In this document: piece after piece, positions 24,243 to 32,458 of the stretch
How the letters are laid out: every line of letters starts with the position of its first letter
Numbering within the stretch: position 1 is the stretch's first letter
DNA from: Clostridium minihomine
Lineage (GTDB): Bacteria; Bacillota; Clostridia; Oscillospirales; Acutalibacteraceae
Direction: 5' to 3'
DNA: 64,000 nt
Assembly: GCF_900240385.1 (NCBI RefSeq)
Contig: NZ_OEQH01000003.1
Coordinates: forward strand, 62,001-126,000
Program-made: the position numbers and the translations under genes
Notes under the pieces: generated by a model
Database searches by the model: none
The model's input: only the letters and a program-made list of their open reading frames with translations
What the model was told of the DNA's origin: nothing

Positions 24243-25526
24243 ATGAAATACGAGCGTCTTTGGCAGGGGCGCGGGGCCTCGGTGGTGGCGGTGTTCTTGC
24301 TTATCGCCTCAATTGTGCTGACTATGGTGATGCAGGGAGGGCTCAGCCTGATGCCCACAGCCCCAACCGGCCCTGCCGTATCTTCGCCGCAGGCCGGACA
24401 AAGCTCTGGCGAACCGGATGCTTCGGCTGCAAATACTACCCCGCAGGATGAAATGAGGGCGGTTTGGGTTCCCTATATGAGCCTGACTATGAGCGGGCAG
24501 GCGGATCAGAGCAAGGCCGCGTTCCAGAAAAAATTTGACGCAATCGTGGCAAACGCCAAAGGCAAAGGAATGAATACGCTGATCGTTCATGTGCGCCCCT
24601 TCGGGGATGCGCTGTATCCGTCGGAATATTTCCCCTGGTCCCACCTGTTAACGGGGACTCAGGGGGTCAATCCCGGGTACGATCCGCTGGAGTATATGGT
24701 AGAGGCCACCCACAAAGCCGGGATGAAAATTCACGCTTGGGTCAATCCGCTGCGAATCCGGACAAACAATTCGCCGGAACTTTTGGCTCAAAGCAACCCG
24801 CATAACCGCTGGAAGCTGGACGGCTTGTCCGGACGGACAGTCGTTCTGGATACGGGAATTTATTATAATCCGGCATATCCAGAGGTGCTTCGTCTGGTTG
24901 CCGACGGCGTGGGGGAAATCGTTCGCAACTATGATGTGGACGGCATCCAGTTCGACGATTATTTTTATCCCACAGAAAGCAGTATTTTTGATACTGGTTC
25001 TTATGGCGCTTATCTGGCAGAAGCCAAAAAGTCCGGCAATGCCATGGACTTGTTTGAATGGCGGCGCGCCAATATCAATAAAATGGTGTCCATGGTATAC
25101 AGTGAGATTAAAAAAACCAAGCCGGATGTGGTGTTCGGAATTTCCCCGCAGGGCAATGTTCAAAATGATTTAAAGATGGGGGCAGATGTGGTTGCATGGT
25201 GCTCTACGGCCGGGTATGTGGATTATATTTGCCCTCAGCTGTATGTGAATTTTGAAAATCCAATTCTACCTTTTGACACTGGCGCAAAGCAGTGGCGGCA
25301 GATGGTAACTGCAAACGGTGTTAAGCTGTATTACGGTTTGGCAGTCTATAAAGCCGGCTCTGACGTAGATGAAGGAACCTGGAAAAAATCCGGGAATATT
25401 TTGCAAAAGCAGGTAGAATTGGGCAGGCAAATCGGCAGTGATGGCTTTATGTTCTATGCCTATGATCATCTGTTTGCAGAGCAAAGCAAAGAAGAGGTGG
25501 CAAATGTCATCAAGCTGCTGAATTGA
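24243..25526 (+). CDS. Family-10-like glycosyl hydrolase (GHL10/YngK type), membrane-anchored
   Basis: A 427-residue protein with one N-terminal hydrophobic anchor (about residues 10-32), a short P/S/A/Q-rich linker, then a GHL10 TIM barrel. Typical motifs are EMRAVWVPYMSL, HVRPFGDALYPS, HAWVNPLRIR, GIQFDDYFYP with the acidic active-site residues, and VVFGISPQGNVQND. The family cuts or binds cell-wall or other polysaccharides outside the cell; substrate unknown. I use ATG 24243, eight bases after AAGGGGGA, rather than GTG two codons earlier. Confidence 0.88.
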   Translation: MKYERLWQGRGASVVAVFLLIASIVLTMVMQGGLSLMPTAPTGPAVSSPQAGQSSGEPDASAANTTPQDEMRAVWVPYMSLTMSGQADQSKAAFQKKFDAIVANAKGKGMNTLIVHVRPFGDALYPSEYFPWSHLLTGTQGVNPGYDPLEYMVEATHKAGMKIHAWVNPLRIRTNNSPELLAQSNPHNRWKLDGLSGRTVVLDTGIYYNPAYPEVLRLVADGVGEIVRNYDVDGIQFDDYFYPTESSIFDTGSYGAYLAEAKKSGNAMDLFEWRRANINKMVSMVYSEIKKTKPDVVFGISPQGNVQNDLKMGADVVAWCSTAGYVDYICPQLYVNFENPILPFDTGAKQWRQMVTANGVKLYYGLAVYKAGSDVDEGTWKKSGNILQKQVELGRQIGSDGFMFYAYDHLFAEQSKEEVANVIKLLN

Positions 25527-25605
25527 ACTGCTTCAAAGAGCAAGGATACCAATCCCCTTATCTAAAAAATCCCTTCATAGGGGAAAGATGCAACAATCCT
25601 GTGAT

Positions 25606-26913
25606 TTATTCGGCAGATACTTCTTCCGCCAATTGGCCGGTGCAGTTTTCTGAACCGGCAGAAAGAATTTTTACCGTGTGGATTTGTCCGCTTAACGAAA
25701 CGGGGGAGGCCACCGTCACAGGGGTATAGTTTTCTGTGTAGCCCTCGTGAATTCCCGGGGAACATTCCCGTTCAAACAGCACCCGGGCGGTTCGGCCCAC
25801 CTGCTGTTCCAGAAATTCCCGCATGGTGCGCTGGGTTACGGCGATCATAGCTTTGCTGCGTTTTTCCTTTTGATCTTTCGTCAGTTGATCGGGCGCGTCA
25901 TAGGCCCGGGTTCCAGGGCGGCGGGAATAAGCGAACACATGCACCTTAGCAAAGCCGATTTCTTCGGCAAATGCCAAAGATTCGGCAAATTCTTCTTCGG
26001 TTTCTCCTGCAAAGCCCACCATGATATCGGTGGTGATAGCGGCGTTGGGGAAGGCGGCCCACAGGTTGTGCACAATTTCACGGTACTCCCCAATGGAATA
26101 GTGCCGGTTCATGCGCCGCAAAGTTCGGTCACAGCCGCTTTGCAGTGACAGGTGAAATTGAGGACACAGTTTTGGCTGCAAGGCCAGGCGCTGAATGACC
26201 GGCAGACTGAGCTGTTCCGGTTCCAAAGAGCCAAGGCGTACCCGTTCGATTCCCGGGGTGTTGCAGGCGGCTTCTACCGCATCACAAAGATGCAGACCAA
26301 AATCCTGCCCATAGGCAGACAAATTGATGCCGGTCAGCACGACTTCCCGGTAACCCTTTTCTCCCAAAAGCGCAAGTTCCGGTTCTAAATCTGCCAAAGG
26401 TTTCGAGCGAACCCGGCCCCGGGCATAGGGGATGATACAGAAAGAACAGAAACGATTGCATCCATCCTGAATTTTTATAAAAGCCCGGGTGCGCTCGTGA
26501 AATTCCTCAATTTGCATTTGCTCAAAGGCATTGTCCTTTTCATGGGGGACAATGTCTACAATGCGTTGGTGCGAGGACAGATAGTTTAATATATCCGGCA
26601 GAAGAGCGGCACGGTTGGAATTCCCAAGGATAATGTCTGCTTCTGTCAGTGCCTCAGCCTCCTCTGGGAATGCCTGGGGCATACAGCCGGTCAGCACAAT
26701 CACCGCGCCGGGATTCTGCCGCCTTGCCCGGTGCAGAGTTTGGCGCACCTTGTGGTCGCTGGTGGCGGTTACGGTGCAGGAGTTAATCAGCACCACGTCG
26801 GCGGCCTGTCCCCCGGGGCAAGAAGAAAAACCGGCTCGCATGAGCTGCTGCAGCATCGCTTGGGATTCGTATTGATTGACTTTGCAGCCCAGAGTAATCA
26901 CATGTACTTTCAT
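25606..26913 (-). CDS. mtaB: tRNA t6A37 methylthiotransferase
   Basis: A 435-residue radical-SAM methylthiotransferase of the MtaB branch. The N-terminal UPF0004 domain begins VHVITLGCKVNQYES and supplies three Cys for one iron-sulfur cluster; the radical-SAM CxxxCxxC is CNRFCSFC near residue 151. It converts t6A37 to ms2t6A37 in tRNAs reading ANN codons. The CKVNQYES signature separates MtaB from MiaB (CQMN). ATG 26913 is preceded by AAAGGA. Confidence 0.93.
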   Translation of the reverse strand: MKVHVITLGCKVNQYESQAMLQQLMRAGFSSCPGGQAADVVLINSCTVTATSDHKVRQTLHRARRQNPGAVIVLTGCMPQAFPEEAEALTEADIILGNSNRAALLPDILNYLSSHQRIVDIVPHEKDNAFEQMQIEEFHERTRAFIKIQDGCNRFCSFCIIPYARGRVRSKPLADLEPELALLGEKGYREVVLTGINLSAYGQDFGLHLCDAVEAACNTPGIERVRLGSLEPEQLSLPVIQRLALQPKLCPQFHLSLQSGCDRTLRRMNRHYSIGEYREIVHNLWAAFPNAAITTDIMVGFAGETEEEFAESLAFAEEIGFAKVHVFAYSRRPGTRAYDAPDQLTKDQKEKRSKAMIAVTQRTMREFLEQQVGRTARVLFERECSPGIHEGYTENYTPVTVASPVSLSGQIHTVKILSAGSENCTGQLAEEVSAE

Positions 26914-26988
26914 GGGAATATCCTTTCTGGAATCTTGAAGATTTTCGATTCATATATGGAAAATTTACTAGAAAAAAGGCGAATAACC

Positions 26989-27008
26989 GTAAAAGAATCA
27001 ACTTTTAC
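26989..27008. promoter_or_regulatory. Inverted repeat upstream of the HPr-like gene
   Basis: GTAAAAG-AATCAA-CTTTTAC is a 7-6-7 perfect inverted repeat ending four bases before the -35 box, where an activator could bind. Confidence 0.45.
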
Positions 27009-27011
27009 ATA

Positions 27012-27040
27012 TTGACCAACCGTTCCCTGTGAGTTATGAT
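27012..27040 (+). promoter_or_regulatory. Promoter of the HPr-like gene
   Basis: TTGACC (27012-27017), 17-base spacer, TATGAT (27035-27040). Confidence 0.75.
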
Positions 27041-27089
27041 AGGGATGGTACATAATTTGATTATTTCAAAGGATAGGGAGATGTCGACC

Positions 27090-27326
27090 ATGTATACGAC
27101 TGATATTCTATTGTCCAGCATAGAAGCGGTGAAAAAGTTTGTCACCCTTGCTAATCAGTATGATTTTGCAATCAATCTGAAAACGGACAAATATACGATT
27201 GATGCGAAATCAATTATGGGTGTATTCAGTCTGGACTTATCTAAGCCGGTTACCGTTCAGATGGAAAGTCCACAGGCAGATCGCTTTATGCAAGAGATTG
27301 CTGAGTTCCAACTTCAAAAAGCATAA
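27090..27326 (+). CDS. HPr-like protein lacking the phosphorylatable histidine
   Basis: A 78-residue HPr-fold protein. The second half, with DAKSIMGVFSLDL, holds the Ser46-type regulatory site and its loop exactly as in HPr and Crh. In the first half, where HPr has the HARPAA active site with His15, the sequence is LSSIEAVKKFVTLA: no His. It therefore cannot carry phosphate for PTS sugar transport but could be phosphorylated at Ser by HPr kinase, as Crh is in Bacillus. The ATG at 27090 is nine bases after AGGGAG. Monocistronic. Confidence 0.82.
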   Translation: MYTTDILLSSIEAVKKFVTLANQYDFAINLKTDKYTIDAKSIMGVFSLDLSKPVTVQMESPQADRFMQEIAEFQLQKA

Positions 27327-27330
27327 AACA

Positions 27331-27359
27331 GATTCCCGGGTTTACCCGGGAATCTTTTT
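27331..27359 (+). terminator. Terminator of the HPr-like gene
   Basis: GATTCCCGGG / CCCGGGAATC, TTTA loop, five Ts. Confidence 0.85.
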
Positions 27360-27363
27360 CTTT

Positions 27364-27390
27364 CCCCCGGAGGAATCCGGGGGATTTTTT
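27364..27390 (+). terminator. Second terminator hairpin, overlapping the ABC-F gene end
   Basis: CCCCCGGA / TCCGGGGG with GGAA loop and six Ts; the T-run touches the stop codon of the leftward ABC-F gene, so the convergent genes are tightly packed. Confidence 0.75.
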
Positions 27391-29299
27391 ATTCGGAATC
27401 TTCCAGCTGTTCCGACAACTCGCTCCAGGAAAGGAATACGGCGTCGGCCTGCTCTTTCAGCGTGGCCAACTCTTGTGTCAGGTTCAGCACCGCTTCATAA
27501 TCGGTGGAAATTTCCGGGTGATGCAGTTTTTCCTGCACGGTTTGCATTTCTGTTTCCAGCCGTTCCATTTCTTCTTCGGCCTTTTTTACGGCGGTGCGCT
27601 TTTTGCGAAGTTGAGATTCCTGCTCTTTCCGAAGTTTATACTGGTTGACTTTATCCGGCTCTTTTACCGCATCGGTAATTTCTTTCGCCTGGGCTTTTGC
27701 TTGCTCCAGATAAAAATCATAATTACCGGCGTATTCTTTGGTTCCGTCTTTGTCCAGATAATAAATTCGGTCGGCCAGTTTATTGATGAGATATCGGTCA
27801 TGAGAAACGACCAGCAAAGTGCCTTCATAGTTCTGCAAAGCGTTTTCCAAAGCTTCACAAGAACCAATATCCAAATGGTTGGTTGGTTCGTCCAGCAAAA
27901 GAAAATTAGCGCGCGAAAGCATCAGTCGAAGCAGCAGAACCCGGGCTCGTTCACCGCCGCTTAGGGCAGAAACAGGTTTAAACACATCGTCGTTTTGAAA
28001 CAGGAATACCGCAAGGGCATTGCGGATTTCTGTTTGGGTCATTTGCGGATAGCTGTCCCATATTTCATCGAGCACTGTTTTTTCCGGGCTTAAATCTGAC
28101 TGAATCTGGTCATAGTAGCCGATGTCGATCCCGGCTCCAAAGCGGATTTTTCCCTGCTCTGCTTCATAGATGGACAAAAGAGTTTTTAGAAGCGAGGTTT
28201 TGCCACAGCCGTTGGGGCCGATTAAAAAAATACGTTCTCCCCGCTGAATTTCCAAATCCACATTGTGGAATAGCGGCGCTCCGTCAAAGCTAAGGGACAA
28301 ATCTGTGGCTTTTAGCACGTCGTTGCCGCCTCTTTGTGCCGGTTCAAACCGAAAACGAATGCTTTCCTCTTTTTCATCGGGTTTTACCAGTGTACCCTCC
28401 AAACGATCGATGACCTTCATTTTGCTTTCTGCCATCCGGATATTTCGCTCCCGGTTCCATTGGCGCTGTTGAGCCACAACCCCCTCCAGCCGGGAAATTT
28501 CGCGGCGGGTGTTGTCGTATTTGCGCTGGGCGGTCAGATCATTTTCTTCTTTTTGCGCCAGATAGGTGGTGTAATTTCCCTTATAGCAGGTGAGCCTTTT
28601 GTTAGAAAGCTCGAATGTCCGCCCGGTGACCCGATCCAAAAAGAAACGGTCATGAGAAATGACCACAAATGCCCCCACATATCCTTTTAAAAAGTCTTCC
28701 AGCCATTCTACTGAAGTGATGTCCAAATGGTTGGTGGGTTCGTCCAGAAGGAGCAGATTTGCGCCCGAAAGCAACAGCTTTGCCAGCTGCAGTTTGGCTT
28801 TTTGCCCGCCGCTTAAAACACCCACCGGCATGGCAATTTGTTCGTCGTCAAACCCAAGCCCTAACAGCGCAGAGCGAGCCCTGGCCCGGCAGGTCAGGCC
28901 GCCATCGCGGACAAAAGTATCATTTAAATGCATTTGCCGTTCAATCAGTTCGGTCTGATTCTGGGGCTTCCCTTGCAGGGCTAAATTGATGCTTTCCAGT
29001 TCTTGTTCCAGCTTTAAAAGCGGTTCAAAAACGGTAAGTACTTCTGCATAGGCACTTTTGTCCAAATCCTTGCAGACGTGCTGTTCCATATACCCGGCCA
29101 CCGTTTCTTTGGCCTGATGAACATCACCGCCATCGGGAGAAAGCTCCCCAGTCAGCAGTTTAAATAAAGTGGTTTTTCCGGAACCGTTTACTCCCACCAA
29201 ACCAATTCGGTCGCCGGACTGTATTTCAAAGGATACGCCGCTGAACAGATCTTCCGCGTCGAATGCCTTTTTTAAATTACTTGCGCTAAGCAAGGCCAT
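27389..29299 (-). CDS. ABC-F family ATPase
   Basis: A 636-residue soluble twin-ABC protein with no membrane segments. Domain 1 has GVNGSGKTTL, LSGGQKAKLQLA and LLLLDEPTNHLD; domain 2 has GPNGCGKTSL, LSGGERARVLLL and LLLDEPTNHLD. A charged interdomain linker follows domain 1 and a C-terminal Lys/Glu-rich coiled coil (about 540-630) ends the protein. ABC-F proteins act on the ribosome; the C-terminal coiled coil places it nearer the Uup/YdiF-type housekeeping branch than known antibiotic-resistance members. ATG 29299 follows AAAGGAG. Confidence 0.9.
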   Translation of the reverse strand: MALLSASNLKKAFDAEDLFSGVSFEIQSGDRIGLVGVNGSGKTTLFKLLTGELSPDGGDVHQAKETVAGYMEQHVCKDLDKSAYAEVLTVFEPLLKLEQELESINLALQGKPQNQTELIERQMHLNDTFVRDGGLTCRARARSALLGLGFDDEQIAMPVGVLSGGQKAKLQLAKLLLSGANLLLLDEPTNHLDITSVEWLEDFLKGYVGAFVVISHDRFFLDRVTGRTFELSNKRLTCYKGNYTTYLAQKEENDLTAQRKYDNTRREISRLEGVVAQQRQWNRERNIRMAESKMKVIDRLEGTLVKPDEKEESIRFRFEPAQRGGNDVLKATDLSLSFDGAPLFHNVDLEIQRGERIFLIGPNGCGKTSLLKTLLSIYEAEQGKIRFGAGIDIGYYDQIQSDLSPEKTVLDEIWDSYPQMTQTEIRNALAVFLFQNDDVFKPVSALSGGERARVLLLRLMLSRANFLLLDEPTNHLDIGSCEALENALQNYEGTLLVVSHDRYLINKLADRIYYLDKDGTKEYAGNYDFYLEQAKAQAKEITDAVKEPDKVNQYKLRKEQESQLRKKRTAVKKAEEEMERLETEMQTVQEKLHHPEISTDYEAVLNLTQELATLKEQADAVFLSWSELSEQLEDSE

Positions 29300-29610
29300 A
29301 ATATTGCCAGCTCCTTTTTCCTGTGCGGGCGGCAAAGTATGCTCTGTACGCAATGGAAAAGGCGGTGTTTAACCGCCCTTTTCCGTCGGCTGCCGCCGCT
29401 TCTTCTTTAGATATTATAATTTAATTCCGGGATGAAATCAAGAAAAATGCGAAACCTTGGCTTTTTAAGGGAAAATGCGGGATACCCTGTGGACATTTTG
29501 GCAGATGCGGTGCTATAATAATTTTTACAGTACTAACAGCAATACCGCTTTGATAAAAGAACATTGCGGAGCTTTCGGCACAACTTTAACTTTTTAAGTA
29601 AAACCTTACT

Positions 29611-29723
29611 GTATAACCGAAAGCGAAGCTTGTGCTGCCTGAGAGAACATGGAATCACAGCTCGTGCTTTCACACAAGAGCGGCTGTGCCGCAAGAACAG
29701 TTTTGCTGTTCTGTTTATATAAT
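29611..29723 (+). repeat. Hairpin-rich intergenic element, copy A, with -10 box
   Basis: Contains AAGCGAAGCTT, GCCTGAGAGAACA and the hairpin GAACAG-TTTTG-CTGTTC in the same order as at 42036-42090. Copy A carries about 40 extra bases between the last two. TATAAT at 29718-29723 then lies before the isomerase gene. The gap 29300-29610 to its left shows no gene. Confidence 0.55.
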
Positions 29724-29763
29724 ACAAGTATCAGACACTGAAAACAGCAAAGGAGGGTCTGTT

Positions 29764-30549
29764 ATTCGATACGGTATATCTACAGCATGCCTGTATCCGC
29801 TGGAAACCGCACAGTCCCTGTCAAAGCTGACAGAGACGGGGTTTCAGCTGTTTGAGATATTTTTTAACACTTATGGAGAAATTCGGCAAGACTATCTGAA
29901 AAAATTGAAATCTATCTTGGATTCTTCGGGAGCGTCTGTCAAATCCATTCATCCGTTTACTTCGGCTTTTGAAAGCATGATGTTCTTTTCAGATTATGAC
30001 AGCCGCTTTACCGATTCTCTGGATTTTTACCGAAGATATTTTGATGCCGCCGGTTATTTGGGTGCTCGAATTTTAGTGCTGCATGGCCAGCGAGATTACC
30101 ACCACAGTTCCCTGAGCGAAGAGGAGTATTTTGAGCGGTATGCACTTTTGCATGAGGCTGGGCGTCGTTCAGGCATACTGGTTGCACAGGAAAATGTGAA
30201 CCGATTCCGCAGCGAAGACCCGGATTTTATCCGCCGGATGCGGGAATATCTGGGTGCGGGTTGCTGCTTTGTGCTGGATATCAAACAGGCAGTGCGCGCC
30301 GGAAAAGATCCGTATGACATGTGCCGCGCTATGGGGGATCAGCTGATTCATGTTCATCTGAATGATAACAACCGAAAATCGGACTGCCTTCTGCCCGGAC
30401 AAGGTGAGATGGATTACGAGAAACTCAAGCAAATTCTGCAAAAATCCGGTTATGATGGGGATTTTATCATTGAAGTTTATCGAAGCAGCTTTTTGGATTT
30501 TGATCAATTGCTGCAAAGTAAACACTTTGTCAAAAGCTTAGTGGAATAA
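29764..30549 (+). CDS. TIM-barrel sugar isomerase/epimerase with apparent AUU start
   Basis: A 261-residue AP_endonuc_2 protein if started at ATT 29764. The family N-terminus (RYGISTACLYP) begins right after that codon, and AGGAGG (29751-29756) is seven bases before it. The only other upstream start is GTG 29632, which would translate the repeat element and lies before a TATAAT at 29718. Metal ligands fit: Glu in VAQENV, Asp and Lys in VLDIKQ, His in VHLND, Glu in IIEVY. The substrate is unknown and it stands alone, unlinked to sugar genes. Confidence 0.8.
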   Translation: MRYGISTACLYPLETAQSLSKLTETGFQLFEIFFNTYGEIRQDYLKKLKSILDSSGASVKSIHPFTSAFESMMFFSDYDSRFTDSLDFYRRYFDAAGYLGARILVLHGQRDYHHSSLSEEEYFERYALLHEAGRRSGILVAQENVNRFRSEDPDFIRRMREYLGAGCCFVLDIKQAVRAGKDPYDMCRAMGDQLIHVHLNDNNRKSDCLLPGQGEMDYEKLKQILQKSGYDGDFIIEVYRSSFLDFDQLLQSKHFVKSLVE

Positions 30550-30631
30550 ATAGGGGGAAAACTTGCAAATCCTTGGTGAAAAATGCTATAATTTTAGCAA
30601 CAAGTGTAAAATAAAGGGAGGGTAATATTCC

Positions 30632-31090
30632 GTGAAGTGCCCGTATTGCGGTTTTGAAGAAAGCAAAGTTATCGATTCCCGCCCAACGGATGAGGGAACC
30701 AGAATCCGCAGGCGCCGAGAGTGCCTGAAGTGCGCCAAACGCTTTACCACCTATGAGGTGATCGAAACAGTTCCGATTGTGGTAATTAAAAAGGATAAGT
30801 CACGCCAGACATTTGACCGCAACAAGCTTTTAAATGGCTTTTTGCGTGCGTGTGAAAAGCGGCCTGTGTCCATTGACACACTGGAACGTATTGTGGATGA
30901 GATTGAAGGGATGCTTCAGAACTCTTTGGACAGAGAAGTGCCCTCCAGCCTGATTGGAACCTATGCCATGGAAAAGCTGAAAACCATCGACGAAGTAGCA
31001 TATGTACGATTCGCTTCGGTATACCGGCAGTTTAAGGATATTAACACCTTTATGGAAGAGCTAAATAAGCTGGTAAAAAGCAAGAACTAA
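30632..31090 (+). CDS. nrdR: Transcriptional repressor of ribonucleotide reductase genes
   Basis: A 152-residue NrdR. The N-terminal zinc ribbon is [11 protein letters not shown]...CLKC with [17 protein letters not shown], followed by the ATP-cone ([29 protein letters not shown], cited by VIKKD and NKLLNG). It senses ATP/dATP and represses nrd operons. GTG 30632 follows GGGAGGG. No NrdR box or nrd gene is seen in the window. Confidence 0.96.
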   Translation: MKCPYCGFEESKVIDSRPTDEGTRIRRRRECLKCAKRFTTYEVIETVPIVVIKKDKSRQTFDRNKLLNGFLRACEKRPVSIDTLERIVDEIEGMLQNSLDREVPSSLIGTYAMEKLKTIDEVAYVRFASVYRQFKDINTFMEELNKLVKSKN

Positions 31091-31116
31091 ATCTCCGTAT
31101 TATTATTTCACTTCAT

Positions 31117-31154
31117 AAAAATCCGGCCGCTGAAAATTGCGGCCGGATTTTTTT
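31117..31154 (+). terminator. Terminator of nrdR
   Basis: AAATCCGGCCGC / GCGGCCGGATTT stem with TGAAAATT loop and a seven-T run. Confidence 0.85.
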
Positions 31155-31293
31155 GTGAAGCCCCAGCCGCAGAACCGCGGCCGTTTGGACATATGAATTA
31201 GAATTGGAAAAAGCAGAACCTTTTTCACCAAAGAAAAGGATGGCTGTGCTGTTTTGTTTTTTTAGAACACAGTGTGGCGGTACGGTAAGACTT

Positions 31294-31674
31294 TTAGAAA
31301 ATATTATTCCAAAAAGGCATTTCGGTATCCCTCAGTGTGCGAAGCTGATCTATCGCTCGGTTACACTCTGCCCGCGCTTCGTCTTCTGTGCCGCTTTGCA
31401 GGAAAGAATACATGGTGGATAACGTTTCGCTGATTTCCTCCAGGCGTTCGTGGGGGACAAAGAAGGATAAGGTGTAATGATATTTTTTCCAAGAGTCTAT
31501 GGCACTTTTGCACAGGTCCGCCGCTTTTTCGGTATCATTGCTGCCAATTGCGTCCTGAATCTCCGTCAGTGTTGTTGTCATATCAACAGTGATATCATTT
31601 GTTTTATTTACTTCCCACACACAAGCCGCAAAAAGGATTACCAGAATCGCGATCGCGGCCCAAATACGATTCAT
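31294..31674 (-). CDS. DUF4363 membrane-anchored protein
   Basis: A 126-residue protein with one N-terminal membrane segment (residues 4-22) and a soluble helical domain, matching DUF4363, a family usually found beside DUF421 genes in Clostridia. Its start overlaps the DUF421 stop by four bases, so the two are translationally coupled. Molecular function unknown. Confidence 0.85.
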   Translation of the reverse strand: MNRIWAAIAILVILFAACVWEVNKTNDITVDMTTTLTEIQDAIGSNDTEKAADLCKSAIDSWKKYHYTLSFFVPHERLEEISETLSTMYSFLQSGTEDEARAECNRAIDQLRTLRDTEMPFWNNIF

Positions 31675-32360
31675 CTTGTTTTTCCTTCCTTTTTTATGAT
31701 TTGAAAGTCACCCGCGGTGTTGGCGGTCATTAAAAACACCTGATCGGCGGTCAGATTTTTGGATTTGAGAACCCCCTCTACCCAAGCAACGGATTTTCGG
31801 CACAGCTGGGCAGAAGGCGCTGAGATTACACCGTCGCTGATGACGACCGTTTCAATTCCGTTATCGGGAACCGTCAGCTGCAGCATATCGGGTGTGACAG
31901 AGTCTTTTCCGGGTTTTTTAATCACACTCAGCTTGCCATTGGTTTCGACAATGGCATAGGCAATATCAGACAAAGAGGTAACGTTGCTTTGACGAAGATC
32001 TTCAAACAGATCTTCGATGGTCATGCGCAGGCGGCGCAGTTCTTGAGGCTGGATTTTTCCATCATTGATAACGACTATGGGGCGGCCGGTAATAATCCGG
32101 CGAAACTTGCCGCTTTTCAGCATAAAAATGGAGAAAAGAATTTCAATTGCAATCAGGATCATAATGGGAATAAGTCCACTGACCAGAGGTTGTCCGGTGT
32201 TTTGCATGGGAATTGCGGCAATATCTGAAATCAAAAGGGTAACCACCAGTTCTGTGGTTTGAAGCTCGCTGATTTGCCTTTTTCCCATTAGCCTAACAGC
32301 AAATATGATGACTAAATACAGGAGAACTGTCCGAATTACGGAAATAATCATTTTTATCAC
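31671..32360 (-). CDS. DUF421 membrane protein (YetF family)
   Basis: A 229-residue protein with three N-terminal membrane helices, the family motif RLMGKRQISELQTTELVVTLLISD (cited by MGKRQISEL) and two cytoplasmic domains. B. subtilis relatives (YetF and others) are spore- or membrane-associated with unsettled function. It forms a two-gene unit with DUF4363. Confidence 0.9.
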   Translation of the reverse strand: MIKMIISVIRTVLLYLVIIFAVRLMGKRQISELQTTELVVTLLISDIAAIPMQNTGQPLVSGLIPIMILIAIEILFSIFMLKSGKFRRIITGRPIVVINDGKIQPQELRRLRMTIEDLFEDLRQSNVTSLSDIAYAIVETNGKLSVIKKPGKDSVTPDMLQLTVPDNGIETVVISDGVISAPSAQLCRKSVAWVEGVLKSKNLTADQVFLMTANTAGDFQIIKKEGKTR

Positions 32361-32394
32361 CTGACGTCTATTGTGGCCTTTGGTCAGGAATTTA

Positions 32395-32440
32395 TACGAA
32401 AGCGCAGCTTCGTCCCATGTGGAAAAGCCGCGCTTTTTTA
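32395..32440. terminator. Hairpin between asnB and the DUF421 gene
   Basis: AAAGCGCGGC and GCTGCGCTTT (minus strand) pair with one G-T. The six-T run is on the plus side, so leftward termination of asnB here is uncertain. Confidence 0.4.
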
Positions 32441-32458
32441 CAAAATAATTGTGTGATT

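Noticed and set aside
29611-29700. TPP riboswitch because of CTGAGA
   Set aside because: Only the short CTGAG word is present; the other conserved thi-box blocks are missing and the neighbour is not a thiamine gene.
31204-31422. 72-codon frame after nrdR
   Set aside because: No ribosome site, overlaps the DUF4363 gene on the other strand.
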